This document shows positions 28,122 through 37,023 of a DNA stretch of 64,000 nt, piece by piece. Under the pieces are notes generated by a model. The model saw nothing but the letters and a program-made list of their open reading frames with translations, had not been told where the DNA came from and did no database searches. The translations under genes were made by a program, and so were the position numbers. Each line of letters begins with the position of its first letter. The first letter of the stretch is position 1. Source of the stretch: Streptomyces sp. NBC_01317. Its GTDB lineage: Bacteria; Actinomycetota; Actinomycetes; Streptomycetales; Streptomycetaceae. The DNA lies in assembly GCF_035961655.1 (NCBI RefSeq), contig NZ_CP108393.1, forward strand, positions 5,875,001-5,939,000, written 5' to 3'.

Positions 28122-28742
28122 ATGTCCACAGTCCTGATCGTCATCGGTCTGATCGTGGTCTTCGTGATCATTGTCGGCGCCGTCCTGTACGCCGGACCCG
28201 GCAAGGGAAACGGGCGGGGCGGGCTCAAGCGCCGGTTCGGCCCGGAGTACGACCGCGCCGTGGCGCGGCACGACGGTGACACCAAGGCCGCCGAGCACGA
28301 GCTGGCCGAGCGGGTCAGCCGCCACGGCGACCTGCGGACCCAGCCCCTCTCCGCCGAGCAGCGCGAGCAGTACGTGGCCGCCTGGGCCGGACTCCAGGAG
28401 CGTTTTGTCGACGCACCCCAGGAGGCCGTCGCCCAGGCCGACCAACTGTTGGCCCGGCTCGCGGCGGAGCGCGGCTACCCCGACACGGCGTACGACGACC
28501 AGCTCGACGCCCTCTCCGTCCACCACGCGCACGAGGTGGACGGCTACCGGACGGTCCACCACGCGGCCTCCGACGCCGGGAGCGGCGCGAGCACGGAAGA
28601 GCTGCGCGAGGCCATGGTCGGCGCGCGCCGGCTCTTCGAACAGCTGATCCTGGCCCGTCCCGACGAGAACGGTGGCGTCCGCCACGGGAGCGCCGGCCGG
28701 AACCGGAACCTTTCACTGCGACCCAAAGGGAGTGGTGCGTGA
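28122..28742 (+). CDS. Membrane-anchored helical protein of unknown function
   Basis: A 206-residue protein with one N-terminal membrane helix (VLIVIGLIVVFVIIVGAVLY) and a soluble, charged, mostly helical remainder (RFGPEYDRAVARHDGDTKAA). I recognise the general layout from Streptomyces genomes but cannot name a function. The middle (QLLARLAAERGYPD ... HHAHEVDGYRTVHHAAS) is conserved-looking. Its TGA overlaps the next start, so the two are translationally coupled. Confidence 0.8.
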   Translation: MSTVLIVIGLIVVFVIIVGAVLYAGPGKGNGRGGLKRRFGPEYDRAVARHDGDTKAAEHELAERVSRHGDLRTQPLSAEQREQYVAAWAGLQERFVDAPQEAVAQADQLLARLAAERGYPDTAYDDQLDALSVHHAHEVDGYRTVHHAASDAGSGASTEELREAMVGARRLFEQLILARPDENGGVRHGSAGRNRNLSLRPKGSGA

Positions 28743-29449
28743 TGACGTACGACCCGAACACCACCGATAAGACCGACAACAAGACCGACAACAACGACGG
28801 CATGAACAGCGCGAACGGCACGCGCGGCGCCGACAGGGCGAACACCGCGGACCGTACGAGCACACCGGACCGTACGACCGCGACCGACACGGGCACCACC
28901 GGCACCACCGGCACCACCGCCGCGGACCGGCCGACCGGGCCTCCCGCCACCCCCGAGGTGCGGGACAGCCGCGAGGTGAAGCGCTCCGTCCGTACGCCGG
29001 AGACCCCGTCCCGCGGCACCACCGCGGACACCGACAGGGACGCCACGGACCGTACGACGGCCGGCACGGACCGTACGGCGACCGGCACCGCCACCCGCCC
29101 GTCCGCCGGCACCACCGCCACCGACACCGGCAAGGCCCCCACCTCCGGCAAGGCCGACCACACCAAGGCCCGGTTCTTCCCGCAGGACGAGAGCGACAAG
29201 CTGAACCAGCGTCTCCAGGACGCGCTCAGCTCCTTCGTCGACGGGCCCAGGCGCTCCGTCGAGGAGGCCGCGGGCGTGCTGGAGGAGACCGCCGAGCGGC
29301 TGAGCAAGGTGCTCGCCGAGCGCCCCCGTTCCCTCCGCGCCGACTGGGACACCACCGGTCAGGACAAGGACGGCGGCAAGGACACCGAGGACCTCCGGCT
29401 CGCTCTCCAGAGCTACCGCGAGGTCACGGAACGGCTGTTGCGCATCTGA
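28742..29449 (+). CDS. Thr/Asp-rich protein with helical C-terminal domain
   Basis: About 235 residues. The first ~140 are highly polar and low in complexity, rich in Thr, Asp, Gly and Arg (TDTGTTGTTGTTAADR) and probably disordered. The last ~80 form a helical domain (LNQRLQDALSSFVDGPRRSVEEAAGVLEE) that may bind the partner encoded upstream. No membrane segment. ATG 28742 lies 9 bases after GGGAG; GTG 28739 is equally possible. It forms an overlapping pair with the membrane protein gene. Confidence 0.8.
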   Translation: MTYDPNTTDKTDNKTDNNDGMNSANGTRGADRANTADRTSTPDRTTATDTGTTGTTGTTAADRPTGPPATPEVRDSREVKRSVRTPETPSRGTTADTDRDATDRTTAGTDRTATGTATRPSAGTTATDTGKAPTSGKADHTKARFFPQDESDKLNQRLQDALSSFVDGPRRSVEEAAGVLEETAERLSKVLAERPRSLRADWDTTGQDKDGGKDTEDLRLALQSYREVTERLLRI

Positions 29450-29496
29450 CGCGCGGCTGAGGCACGCGCCCCCAGGGGCGCGGCCGTGACAGACCA

Positions 29497-29530
29497 GGAG
29501 GCGGCGGGCAAGGGACGGCCCGCCGCCTCC
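29497..29530 (+). terminator. Terminator hairpin after the Thr/Asp-rich gene
   Basis: A perfect 13-bp stem GGAGGCGGCGGGC/GCCCGCCGCCTCC with an 8-base loop, 48 bp after the stop. The rest of the gap up to 29831 holds only short CTCCCTTCCGC direct repeats and no recognisable gene. Confidence 0.75.
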
Positions 29531-29830
29531 CTTCCGCATGTCCGCACATCGCCTCCCTTCCGCGGGTCCGTACATCCGCATGCCCGCGTACCGCTCGCGG
29601 GCGCGTCGTGGTTCGGGCCGGGGCGCGCCGGGGTGCAGGATTCCTTTCTGGAGTGATCCGGGTCCCGCCGGGTCCGTCTCTGCCGACGTGCATGCCGACG
29701 ACATGGGCATCGAGACAAAACAGGGATGACAGTCAGGCGAAGAGGGGGTTGCCTGAGTCTTCCCGGAAGGGTGGTGCGAGGCTCTATGCCCCAGGGATGG
29801 CGTTTTCGGACGGAGGGTCGGCGCGGCGTG

Positions 29831-31918
29831 GCGAATGCGGAGCACAGCGTGAACGGCGGCATGGCGGCGGGCTCGGCGGGGGCGAGGCTCGGCACCGTAC
29901 GCGTGGTGCTCTGGCTCGTGGCCGCCGTGCTCGCGGTGAGACAGGCGGCGGCGGTCCTGAGACGGCCGCCCGGTGAACGGCTGACCGACCTGGAGACCTG
30001 GGTCGGCGACAACGGCGTCCTGCACGTGACAGGTTCGTTGTACGACACCAAGGCCTTCACCGGCACCCCGTTCTCCGGTCTGGTGCTCAAGCCGCTGACC
30101 CGCGCGGCGCAGGAGAGCCTCGGCATCGCCTGGACGTTCGGCACGCTGCTGCTCGTCGTCGCGCTCGGCCTCGTCGTCGCCCGCGCCCTGCCGGGCCGCG
30201 CCTCGCGCCGTACGGGCCTGCTGGCCGCGCCTCTGGCGATCAGTCTCCTCATGCTGTCCCTGCCCGTACGCAACAGTTTCAGCCTCGGCCAGACCAGCAT
30301 CCTTCCCGTGCTGCTCGTCCTGCTCGGCTGCTTCGTCGTACGCGGCGAGCGGGGCTCCGGGATCCTCATCGGCGTCGGAGCCGCCCTCCAGCCGGCCGTC
30401 CTGCTGTTCGCGCCCCTGCTCTGGTTCACCGGCCGCAAGAAGGCCGCCGTCACGTCGGTGTCCACCTTCGCGCTCTCCACGGCCCTGGCCTGGGCCGCCA
30501 TGCCGGCCGACTCCTGGACGTACTGGATACACCATGTGGGCGGCGTCGGCCTCGGCGAGCCCGCCGACTCCCTCGCCAACCAGTCCCTGCACGGCGCCCT
30601 CCTGCGCGCGGGCCTCGAAGGGCCCCTGGAGATCGTCCTCTTCCTCCTCCTGGCCGCCGGTGTCGTCTTCCTGGGCCTGCGGCGCGCGGTGCGCTACGCG
30701 CGCGACGGACAACTGCTGCTCGCCGTCGCGCTGACGGGCTGTGTGGCCGTCGCGGTCTCCCCGACCGCGTGGCAGCACCAGCTCCTGTGGGTGCTGCTGG
30801 CCGTGGTCGGGCGGGTCGGCAAGAAGGCCAGGGACCGGCTCGTGTGGCCGGCGGTGGTGGTCCTGGTGATGACCCTGCCGGGGAAGATGCTGCTGCCGAA
30901 CATGGCGGTGCTCCATCCCGTACGGGACAACGTGCTGCTCGTCGCGGCGCTCGCGGCGGCGTGCGGGGTGCCCTTCCTGTCCCTTACGTCTCCGTACTTC
31001 TACCGGCCCGTGCCGACCGAGTACGCGCGGCCGGTGCCGTCGCGCTGGAGCCGTATCCCGTTCGCGCCGTTCTGGCGGCGGGTCGTCAGCCGCCCGAACC
31101 TGCTCCTCGAACTGCTGGTCATCCGGGTCGGCTACTCGGTCTACGCGAAGATCCGGCTCGCCGCGGCCGGGGGCCGGGCGGAGGCCGAGGAGCACGGCCG
31201 GCAGGTGCACTCCGTCGAGCGGGCGCTGGGCATCGACATCGAGCACTGGGCCAACCGCGCGACGGTGAAGGCGGGGTGGGCCGAGGACTTCTTCAACTTC
31301 TACTACTCGACCTTCCACTTCATCGTGCCGCTCACGATCCTCGGCATCCTGTACGTGCGGCGCCCCGCGCAGTACCGCTGGGCGCGCTCCTCCCTGGGCT
31401 TCGCGACGATCCTCGCGCTGGTCGGCTTCTGGTTCTACCCGCTGGCCCCGCCGAGGCTGATGCCCGGCATGGGCTTCATCGACACCGTGCACGGCCCGCA
31501 GGACCTCGCGAGCCCGGACTACGGCGCGCTGACGCAGCTCACCAACCAGTACGCCGCGATGCCGTCGCTGCACTTCGGCTGGTCGCTGTGGTGCGGGCTG
31601 ATCATCCTGATCCTGGCGCCGAAGTGGATGAAGCCGCTGGGGCTGCTGCATCCGCTGTTCACGGTCTCGGCGATCGTCGGCACCGCGAACCACTGGGTGC
31701 TGGACGCGGTGGGCGGGGCGACGGTCGTCGGTACGGGATTCGCGCTGACGTACCTGCTGGCGGGGCGGCGCGAGCTGCTGCCGAAGGCGGCCTCGCTGGT
31801 GAAGCCGGATCCGTTCCCGGCGGGGAAGGCGACGAGGTCGGCCAGGGCGAGCGACGGGACCACGGATACGGCCGGGACGACGGATACGGCCGACTCGGCG
31901 CGCGAACCGTCGTCCTGA
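29831..31918 (+). CDS. Bifunctional GT87 glycosyltransferase / PAP2-family protein
   Basis: About 695 residues and two membrane domains. The N-terminal ~400 residues match GT87 (DUF2029) mannosyltransferases that use polyprenyl-phosphate donors, with an extracellular loop LRRPPGERLTDLETWVG and many helices. The C-terminal ~270 residues are a PAP2/inositol-phosphotransferase-like domain with MPSLHFGWSLWCG and the NHWVLDAVGG His-Asp motif. Such bifunctional proteins probably modify lipid-linked cell-envelope glycans. GTG 29831 is a compromise; ATG 29786 and 29861 are also in frame. The C-terminal tail has a Thr/Ala repeat. Confidence 0.88.
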   Translation, partial: ANAEHSVNGGMAAGSAGARLGTVRVVLWLVAAVLAVRQAAAVLRRPPGERLTDLETWVGDNGVLHVTGSLYDTKAFTGTPFSGLVLKPLTRAAQESLGIAWTFGTLLLVVALGLVVARALPGRASRRTGLLAAPLAISLLMLSLPVRNSFSLGQTSILPVLLVLLGCFVVRGERGSGILIGVGAALQPAVLLFAPLLWFTGRKKAAVTSVSTFALSTALAWAAMPADSWTYWIHHVGGVGLGEPADSLANQSLHGALLRAGLEGPLEIVLFLLLAAGVVFLGLRRAVRYARDGQLLLAVALTGCVAVAVSPTAWQHQLLWVLLAVVGRVGKKARDRLVWPAVVVLVMTLPGKMLLPNMAVLHPVRDNVLLVAALAAACGVPFLSLTSPYFYRPVPTEYARPVPSRWSRIPFAPFWRRVVSRPNLLLELLVIRVGYSVYAKIRLAAAGGRAEAEEHGRQVHSVERALGIDIEHWANRATVKAGWAEDFFNFYYSTFHFIVPLTILGILYVRRPAQYRWARSSLGFATILALVGFWFYPLAPPRLMPGMGFIDTVHGPQDLASPDYGALTQLTNQYAAMPSLHFGWSLWCGLIILILAPKWMKPLGLLHPLFTVSAIVGTANHWVLDAVGGATVVGTGFALTYLLAGRRELLPKAASLVKPDPFPAGKATRSARASDGTTDTAGTTDTADSAREPSS

Positions 31919-31948
31919 CGCCTGACGCCTGACGCCTGTGGCGACGGG

Positions 31949-33385
31949 TCAGAGCTGCTGGTGCTGGCCCGTCCTGCCCCGGTTGCTCAGCAGATAGCCG
32001 ATCGCGACCCCCGCCGCCAGGCCGATGCCGATGACCCACAGGATGCCGAAGCCCGTGCCGCCGAGGCCGCCGCTCCGGATCTCGGCCACCGGCTGCGCGG
32101 TGATGCTCGGTACGGGGATGGGCGCGGGACCGGTGGCGTTCAGGAGCCGCACCAGGTCGAGACCGCCGAAGTTCCTCGGGTCCGTGCCCGTCGTGTGGGC
32201 GGCGAAGATCAGCTGGGCGTAGGCGGCCGGGCCGTTCTCGGCGGCCCAGGGGCCCGCGTTCTTCTTGAGCCACTCCAGGGCGCCCGCCGCCTGGTTCGCG
32301 TAACCGGACGAGGCCAGGGCGGCGACCGCGTCGGCGGTGCTCCCCGGGTCGGCCAGCGGGGTGCTGTCCGACGTGCCGGGCAGCGGCGGCCGGTCGAGGT
32401 GCCCGGTCCTGGCCAGCGCGGACGCGAGGTAGGCGGCGCCGTTGCGCGCCGCGCGTTCCGGGGTGAGGCCGGAGGTCCCCCGGCAGACCGGCGCGGGGCC
32501 CGCCTTCACCGGCGCGACCACCATGCGCTTGCCGACCCCGGCGAGCACGGCCGCGGCCGTGGCGTCGTTGTCGGCGACCAGTCGCCCCGTACCGGACGTA
32601 CCGCCCTGCTGGTAGGCGAATCCGCCCGTGCGACCCGTCCTCTTGTCGCACGGCACCGCGAGACCGAGCAGGGCGTCGTAGGCGTGATGGTCCTCCGACG
32701 ACCGGAACGAGCTGGGCCGGATGCCGGTGGCGCTCAGGGCGCCGATCACCAGCGAGGTGGAGTTCGCGTCGCTCGGGCCGCCGGGCGTGTGGCCCCAGCC
32801 GCCGTCCGCGTTCTGCACGCTCCGCAGCCAGTTCAGGGCGCTGAGCATGACGGGCCGCTGGCCGCCCAGGGTGGAGAGCGCCTGCACCGCCGCCGCCGTG
32901 GCGTTGGGGTCGGTGACCGTGTCCGCGTCGCACGGGGCGGCGGGATCGGCGCGGTACGTGGGGAACGCGCCGCTCGCGCACTGCTGCCCCTTCAACCACA
33001 GGATGGCGCTGTTGGCGGGCCGCTGGCCTGCCGCGTACTGCCCCAGCATCGCCAGCGACTGGCGCCACACCCCGTCCCGTGTCGGGTCCGCCGTGCCGTA
33101 CAGGCCGGGCGGCAGCGCGGCGGGCCTGGGCGCCGTCAGACCGGCGGGCGTGGCGGGCGTCGAGGTGGAGGACGTGGTCGGGGCGGTGCCCGCGGGAGGG
33201 GAGGAAGGGGCGGGGGAGGAGGGAGCCGGCGTCGAGGGGTTCGCGGTCGAGGGGGCCGGCGTCGAGGAGGGCGCGTCCGGGGACGGTGCCCGTACATCGC
33301 CGCCCGCGACGGCCGTCTGAGCGAGAGTCACGCACAGCACGGCGGATGCGGCGAGTACGGCCGCACTGCGGCGAACGGTGGTCAT
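31949..33385 (-). CDS. Surface-anchored prenyltransferase/squalene-oxidase-repeat protein (possible B12 binder)
   Basis: About 478 residues. A signal peptide (AAVLAASAVLCVTLAQTAVA) is followed by a Ser/Pro/Thr linker of about 60 residues, then an alpha/alpha-barrel repeat domain with NADGGWGHTPGGPSDANST and repeated LASSGYANQAAGALEWLKK-type units. A C-terminal membrane helix (FGILWVIGIGLAAGVAIGYL) followed by RGR anchors it. This is the architecture of prenyltransferase/squalene-oxidase-repeat proteins; vertebrate intrinsic factor and transcobalamin share the fold. A candidate cobalamin riboswitch precedes the gene, so a role in extracellular corrinoid capture is inferred. ATG 33385 has GGAGAGG upstream. 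Confidence 0.86.
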   Translation of the reverse strand: MTTVRRSAAVLAASAVLCVTLAQTAVAGGDVRAPSPDAPSSTPAPSTANPSTPAPSSPAPSSPPAGTAPTTSSTSTPATPAGLTAPRPAALPPGLYGTADPTRDGVWRQSLAMLGQYAAGQRPANSAILWLKGQQCASGAFPTYRADPAAPCDADTVTDPNATAAAVQALSTLGGQRPVMLSALNWLRSVQNADGGWGHTPGGPSDANSTSLVIGALSATGIRPSSFRSSEDHHAYDALLGLAVPCDKRTGRTGGFAYQQGGTSGTGRLVADNDATAAAVLAGVGKRMVVAPVKAGPAPVCRGTSGLTPERAARNGAAYLASALARTGHLDRPPLPGTSDSTPLADPGSTADAVAALASSGYANQAAGALEWLKKNAGPWAAENGPAAYAQLIFAAHTTGTDPRNFGGLDLVRLLNATGPAPIPVPSITAQPVAEIRSGGLGGTGFGILWVIGIGLAAGVAIGYLLSNRGRTGQHQQL

Positions 33386-33424
33386 GGCGGGCTGGGCCTC
33401 TCCTGCGGGAGCCGGGCTCAGGCA

Positions 33425-33575
33425 CACTCAGGCACCAGGCTCCGGCCCCGTAAACCTCGACGATGCCGTCCACCGGCGGTTTCCGGTGGCGCGAGCCGGT
33501 CACGACCGTAGGCGGGACATTCCGGCTACCGCCGGTATTGCCCCGGCTTCTCCCCGTACGGACAGATGACGACTC
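33425..33575 (-). promoter_or_regulatory. Candidate cobalamin riboswitch
   Basis: The minus-strand leader of the gene at 33385 contains, in order, a GAAGCCGGGGCAATACCGGC block, a TGTCCCGCC..ACGGTCGTGACCGG block resembling the conserved B12-box region, and GGAGCCTGGTGCCTG near the 3' end, resembling the closing AGCCAGGAxACCTG. The spacing is plausible for an RF00174-like aptamer. A covariance search has not been run. The segment up to 33846 holds nothing else recognisable. Confidence 0.5.
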
Positions 33576-33845
33576 GCACACTGTACCGGCCCCGGCCCAA
33601 CTGCCCCCGAGCGGAGGGGCCTCCCGGCGCGGTCCCGTGGAGCGGTCCGAACCCCCCACGCGCGGGGCGGATCACGCGCGCCCCCCACGGACACGCCCCG
33701 CCGTCCCGCCCGACAACCAGGTTAAATCCGGCGAACACTCGGGAAACACTTGGCCTTTGGGCGGAAAGAGGTCTTGTTGGGAGTCTGTCTACGCGCGTAT
33801 CTTGAGCCGACTTTCGGCCTTCTCACAGCAGAGAAAGGGCTCCTC

Positions 33846-36284
33846 GTGCCCTCATCCATACCCCCGGCCCTGCGCGGCAGACGGGCCAGACTGGTCGCTC
33901 TGACGGTCCCCGTCGGCCTGGTCGGCTCGCTCATGGCGCTCCCGTTCACCGCCGAGGCGAGCCCTTCACCGGACGCCGTGATCGCCGAGGTGTACGGCGG
34001 CGGCGGGAACAGCGGCGCCAGCCTGACCCACGACTTCATCGAGCTGGGCAACGCCGGTGACGGTCCCTTCGACCTGACCGGCTGGTCCGTCCAGTACCTC
34101 AGCGGCGCGCCGGGCCCCACCTCCAAGTGGCAGGCCACCCCGCTGACCGGGGCCGTTCCCGCCGGTGGCAGCTACCTGATCCAGGAGGCCAAGGGCACCG
34201 GCGGCGACACCGCCCTGCCCGCCCCCGACGCGACCGGCACGATCCCGCTGTCCGCGACGAGCGGCACGGTCGCCCTGGTGCGGTCCACCACTCCGCTGAC
34301 CTGCCTGACCGCCGCCGACTGCGCCGCGGACACCAGCATCAAGGACCTCGTGGGCTTCGGTACGGCGACCGTACGGGAGACCTCCCCGGTCACCGGCGCC
34401 GGCAACACCACCTCCGTCAGCAGGAACGCCACGCTGACCGACACGGACGACAACGCGGCCGACCTGACCGCGACCGCCCCGGCCCCCCGGAACAGCACGG
34501 GCACCGGCGGCGGTGGCGAGCCCACCCCGACGCCGACCCCCGAGCCCACCAACACCACCCCCGGCGACCTCCGGATCCACGACATCCAGGGCGCCACCCG
34601 GATCTCCCCGCAGTCCGGGGCGACTGTCGGCAACGTCCCCGGTGTGGTCACCGCCGTACGCGCCACCGGCTCGTCGCGCGGCTTCTGGTTCCAGGACCCG
34701 CAGCCCGACCAGGACGCGGCGACCAGCGAGGCCGTCTTCGTCTTCACCGGCTCTGTCACCCCGCAGGTGAAGCCCGGTGACGCGGTCCTGGTCAGCGGCA
34801 AGGTCAGCGAGTACTACCCGGGTGGCGCGGCCGCGGGCGGCCAGTCCGTCACCGAGCTGACCGCCCCCACGACCGTCGTCCTCTCCTCGGGCAACCCGCT
34901 GCCCGCCACCGAGGTGATCGGCTCGCGCACCGTGCCCGAGCGGTACGCCCCGGACGCGCAGGGCGGCAACATCGAGCCCCTCACCCTGCTCCCCCGTACG
35001 TACGCGCTGGACTGGCTGGAGTCCCGCGAGGGCATGCTCGTCCAGGCCGGCGACAGCCGCGTCGTGGGCGCGTCCAACCAGTACGGCGAGACCTGGATCA
35101 CCACCAAGCCCCGCCAGAACCCGACCGAGCGCGGCGGCACGTTGTACGGCGCGTACGACCAGCAGAACTCGGGCCGCCTGCTCGTCGCCTCGCTGACCGG
35201 CGCGAGCGTCACGGCCAACGTCGGTGACACGCTCAAGGGCGTCACCTCGGGGCCGCTCGACTACGGCAGCTTCGGCGGGTACTCCCTCCAGGCGACCACG
35301 CTCGGCACGGTGAAGTCCGGCGGGCTCCGGCCGGAGGTCGCGAAGAAGGCGAAGTCCGACGAGCTGGCCGTGGCCACGTACAACGTCGAGAACCTCGACC
35401 CGAGCGACCCGCAGGCCAAGTTCGACCGGCTGGCCGTCGGCATCGTCAAGAACCTCGCCACGCCGGACATCGTCAGCCTGGAGGAGATCCAGGACGACAA
35501 CGGCGCGACGGACGACGGGACGCTCAGCGCGGACAAGACGCTCGCGCAGTTCACGGCGGCGATCCGTGCCGCGGGCGGTCCCACGTACTCCTGGCGGTCC
35601 GTCGACCCGCAGGACAAGACCGACGGCGGGGAGCCCGGCGGCAACATCCGCAACGTCTTCCTCTTCAACCCCAAGCGCGTCGGCTTCGTCGACCACCCGG
35701 GCGGCGACGCGACGACGGCCGTGAAGGTCGTCCCCGCGGGCAGGCACGGCAAGGACATCACGCTGTCCGTGTCGCCGGGCCGGATCAACCCGACGTCGGA
35801 CGCGTGGAAGAGCAGCCGGAAGCCGCTGGTCGGCGAGTTCACCTTCCGCGGCGACCAGTACTTCGTCATCGGCAACCACTTCAACTCCAAGGGCGGGGAC
35901 CAGCCGATGTACGGCCGCTTCCAGCCGCCGGTGCTCAGCTCGGAGACGCAGCGCCTGGCCCAGGCGAAGGAGGTCAACACGTTCGTGTCCGGCCTGCTGG
36001 CGAAGGACCGCAAGGCGAAGGTCGTCGTCCTCGGCGACCTGAACGACTTCCCGTTCTCGCCGCCGGTCGAGGCGCTTACGCGGGGGCGGGTGCTGACGGA
36101 TCTGATGTCGACGCTGCCTCGTGACGAGCGGTACAGCTATGTGTACGACGGCAACTCGCAGACGCTGGATCACATTCTGGTGAGTCCGGGGGTGCGGAGG
36201 CTGTCGTACGACGTGGTGCATGTGAACGCGGAGTTCGCGGACCAGGCGAGCGACCATGATCCGCAGGTGGTCCGTATCGGCTGA
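33846..36284 (+). CDS. ExeM/NucH-type extracellular endonuclease
   Basis: An 812-residue secreted nuclease. The start is GTG 33846, 6 bases after AAAGGG. A signal peptide (RLVALTVPVGLVGSLMALPF) ends near EASP. Domains in order: a lamin-tail domain (about residues 40-170, VIAEVYGGGGNSGASLTHDFIELGN), a Thr/Pro linker, an OB-fold region (about 240-420), and an endonuclease/exonuclease/phosphatase domain (about 505-812). The last has VATYNVENLD, GNHFNSKGGD, GDLNDFPFSPP and SDHDPQVV, the Asn/Glu/Asp/His catalytic set. It should degrade extracellular DNA or RNA. Confidence 0.93.
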   Translation: MPSSIPPALRGRRARLVALTVPVGLVGSLMALPFTAEASPSPDAVIAEVYGGGGNSGASLTHDFIELGNAGDGPFDLTGWSVQYLSGAPGPTSKWQATPLTGAVPAGGSYLIQEAKGTGGDTALPAPDATGTIPLSATSGTVALVRSTTPLTCLTAADCAADTSIKDLVGFGTATVRETSPVTGAGNTTSVSRNATLTDTDDNAADLTATAPAPRNSTGTGGGGEPTPTPTPEPTNTTPGDLRIHDIQGATRISPQSGATVGNVPGVVTAVRATGSSRGFWFQDPQPDQDAATSEAVFVFTGSVTPQVKPGDAVLVSGKVSEYYPGGAAAGGQSVTELTAPTTVVLSSGNPLPATEVIGSRTVPERYAPDAQGGNIEPLTLLPRTYALDWLESREGMLVQAGDSRVVGASNQYGETWITTKPRQNPTERGGTLYGAYDQQNSGRLLVASLTGASVTANVGDTLKGVTSGPLDYGSFGGYSLQATTLGTVKSGGLRPEVAKKAKSDELAVATYNVENLDPSDPQAKFDRLAVGIVKNLATPDIVSLEEIQDDNGATDDGTLSADKTLAQFTAAIRAAGGPTYSWRSVDPQDKTDGGEPGGNIRNVFLFNPKRVGFVDHPGGDATTAVKVVPAGRHGKDITLSVSPGRINPTSDAWKSSRKPLVGEFTFRGDQYFVIGNHFNSKGGDQPMYGRFQPPVLSSETQRLAQAKEVNTFVSGLLAKDRKAKVVVLGDLNDFPFSPPVEALTRGRVLTDLMSTLPRDERYSYVYDGNSQTLDHILVSPGVRRLSYDVVHVNAEFADQASDHDPQVVRIG

Positions 36285-36317
36285 CCTTCGCCCCGTGGGC
36301 GGCGCGGGTCACTGATT

Positions 36318-36340
36318 GTCCTCAATCGCCGGACGGGCTT
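36318..36340 (+). repeat. REP-like copy 1
   Basis: GTCCTCAATCGCCGGACGGG followed by CTT. One of six copies between 36318 and 37004; a seventh lies at 59455. Confidence 0.85.
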
Positions 36341-36373
36341 GGGTTTGTCGTGGTGGCGGGGGGTGGGGCCTGC

Positions 36374-36483
36374 GGAGGTGCGTATGTCCGGACTGCATGT
36401 TTTACGGCGCGTTCGGGGACCCCGGACATTCACGTTCGCCATGCGCCACAAAACACGCTTTACGTCCGGACACACGCACCTCC
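36374..36483. mobile_element. 110-bp MITE-like unit A
   Basis: The unit has perfect 10-bp terminal inverted repeats (GGAGGTGCGT and ACGCACCTCC). The interior is similar, in inverted orientation, to unit B at 36761-36870. No coding capacity. Confidence 0.65.
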
Positions 36484-36578
36484 TCCGACCCCACCCCCCT
36501 CACGCCGAGGGTGAAGTGAACGGCCCCGCCGGTCCGGGGCGCCTCGCCTCCGCCCGGTGGACGGTGCCGCTTACCAAC

Positions 36579-36600
36579 GTCCTCAATCGCCGGACGGGCT
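36579..36600 (+). repeat. REP-like copy 2
   Basis: Same 22-base core as copy 1, in the same orientation. Confidence 0.85.
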
Positions 36601-36641
36601 GGAGTGTGCCCCTGCCCGGTGCGCGGGCGCGGGTTACCGAT

Positions 36642-36663
36642 GTCCTCAATCGCCGGACAGGCT
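36642..36663 (+). repeat. REP-like copy 3
   Basis: One base differs from copy 1 (GGACAGGCT instead of GGACGGGCT). Confidence 0.85.
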
Positions 36664-36703
36664 GGATTTTGGCCTCTGCCCGGTGCCGGGTGCGGGTTAC
36701 CGC

Positions 36704-36730
36704 GTCCTCAAACGCCGGACGGGCTTGATT
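36704..36730 (+). repeat. REP-like copy 4
   Basis: GTCCTCAAACGCCGGACGGG then CTTGATT; one base differs in the core. Confidence 0.85.
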
Positions 36731-36760
36731 TGTCTTGGCGCGGGCGTGGAAGGGGGACGG

Positions 36761-36870
36761 GCAGGGGTCGTGTCCGGAACGTAAAGCGTGTTTTGTGTCG
36801 CGTGACTACCGTGAATGTCCGAAGTCCCCGAACGCGACGTAAAACATGCAGTGCAGGACACGACCCCTGC
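36761..36870. mobile_element. 110-bp MITE-like unit B
   Basis: The unit has perfect 15-bp terminal inverted repeats (GCAGGGGTCGTGTCC and GGACACGACCCCTGC). The interior includes GTAAAGCGTGTTTTGTG and matches unit A when inverted. No ORF. Confidence 0.7.
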
Positions 36871-36920
36871 CCGGCCCCCGGCAACAACCCGCACCCAAAC
36901 CACCGGCCCGCAGCGGCACC

Positions 36921-36946
36921 ATCAAGCCCGTCCGGCGATTGAGGAC
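36921..36946 (-). repeat. REP-like copy 5 (inverted)
   Basis: ATCAAGCCCGTCCGGCGATT then GAGGAC, the reverse complement of copies 1-4. Confidence 0.85.
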
Positions 36947-36978
36947 AATCAGTAACCCGCACCGGGCGCGCGGGCACA

Positions 36979-37004
36979 ATCAAGCCCGTCCGGCGATTGA
37001 GGAC
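36979..37004 (-). repeat. REP-like copy 6 (inverted)
   Basis: Identical core to copy 5, ending 20 bp before the stop of the minus-strand decarboxylase-family gene. Confidence 0.85.
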
Positions 37005-37023
37005 AAAAGCGCGACCGCGGCGC

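Noticed and set aside
28544..31693. A 1049-residue open reading frame on the minus strand.
   Set aside because: It lies antisense to the GT87-PAP2 gene and others, has no recognisable domain, and is explained by the GC-biased codon use of the real plus-strand genes.
33966..36257. A 763-residue minus-strand open frame.
   Set aside because: It is antisense to the well-supported ExeM-type nuclease and has composition typical of shadow frames.
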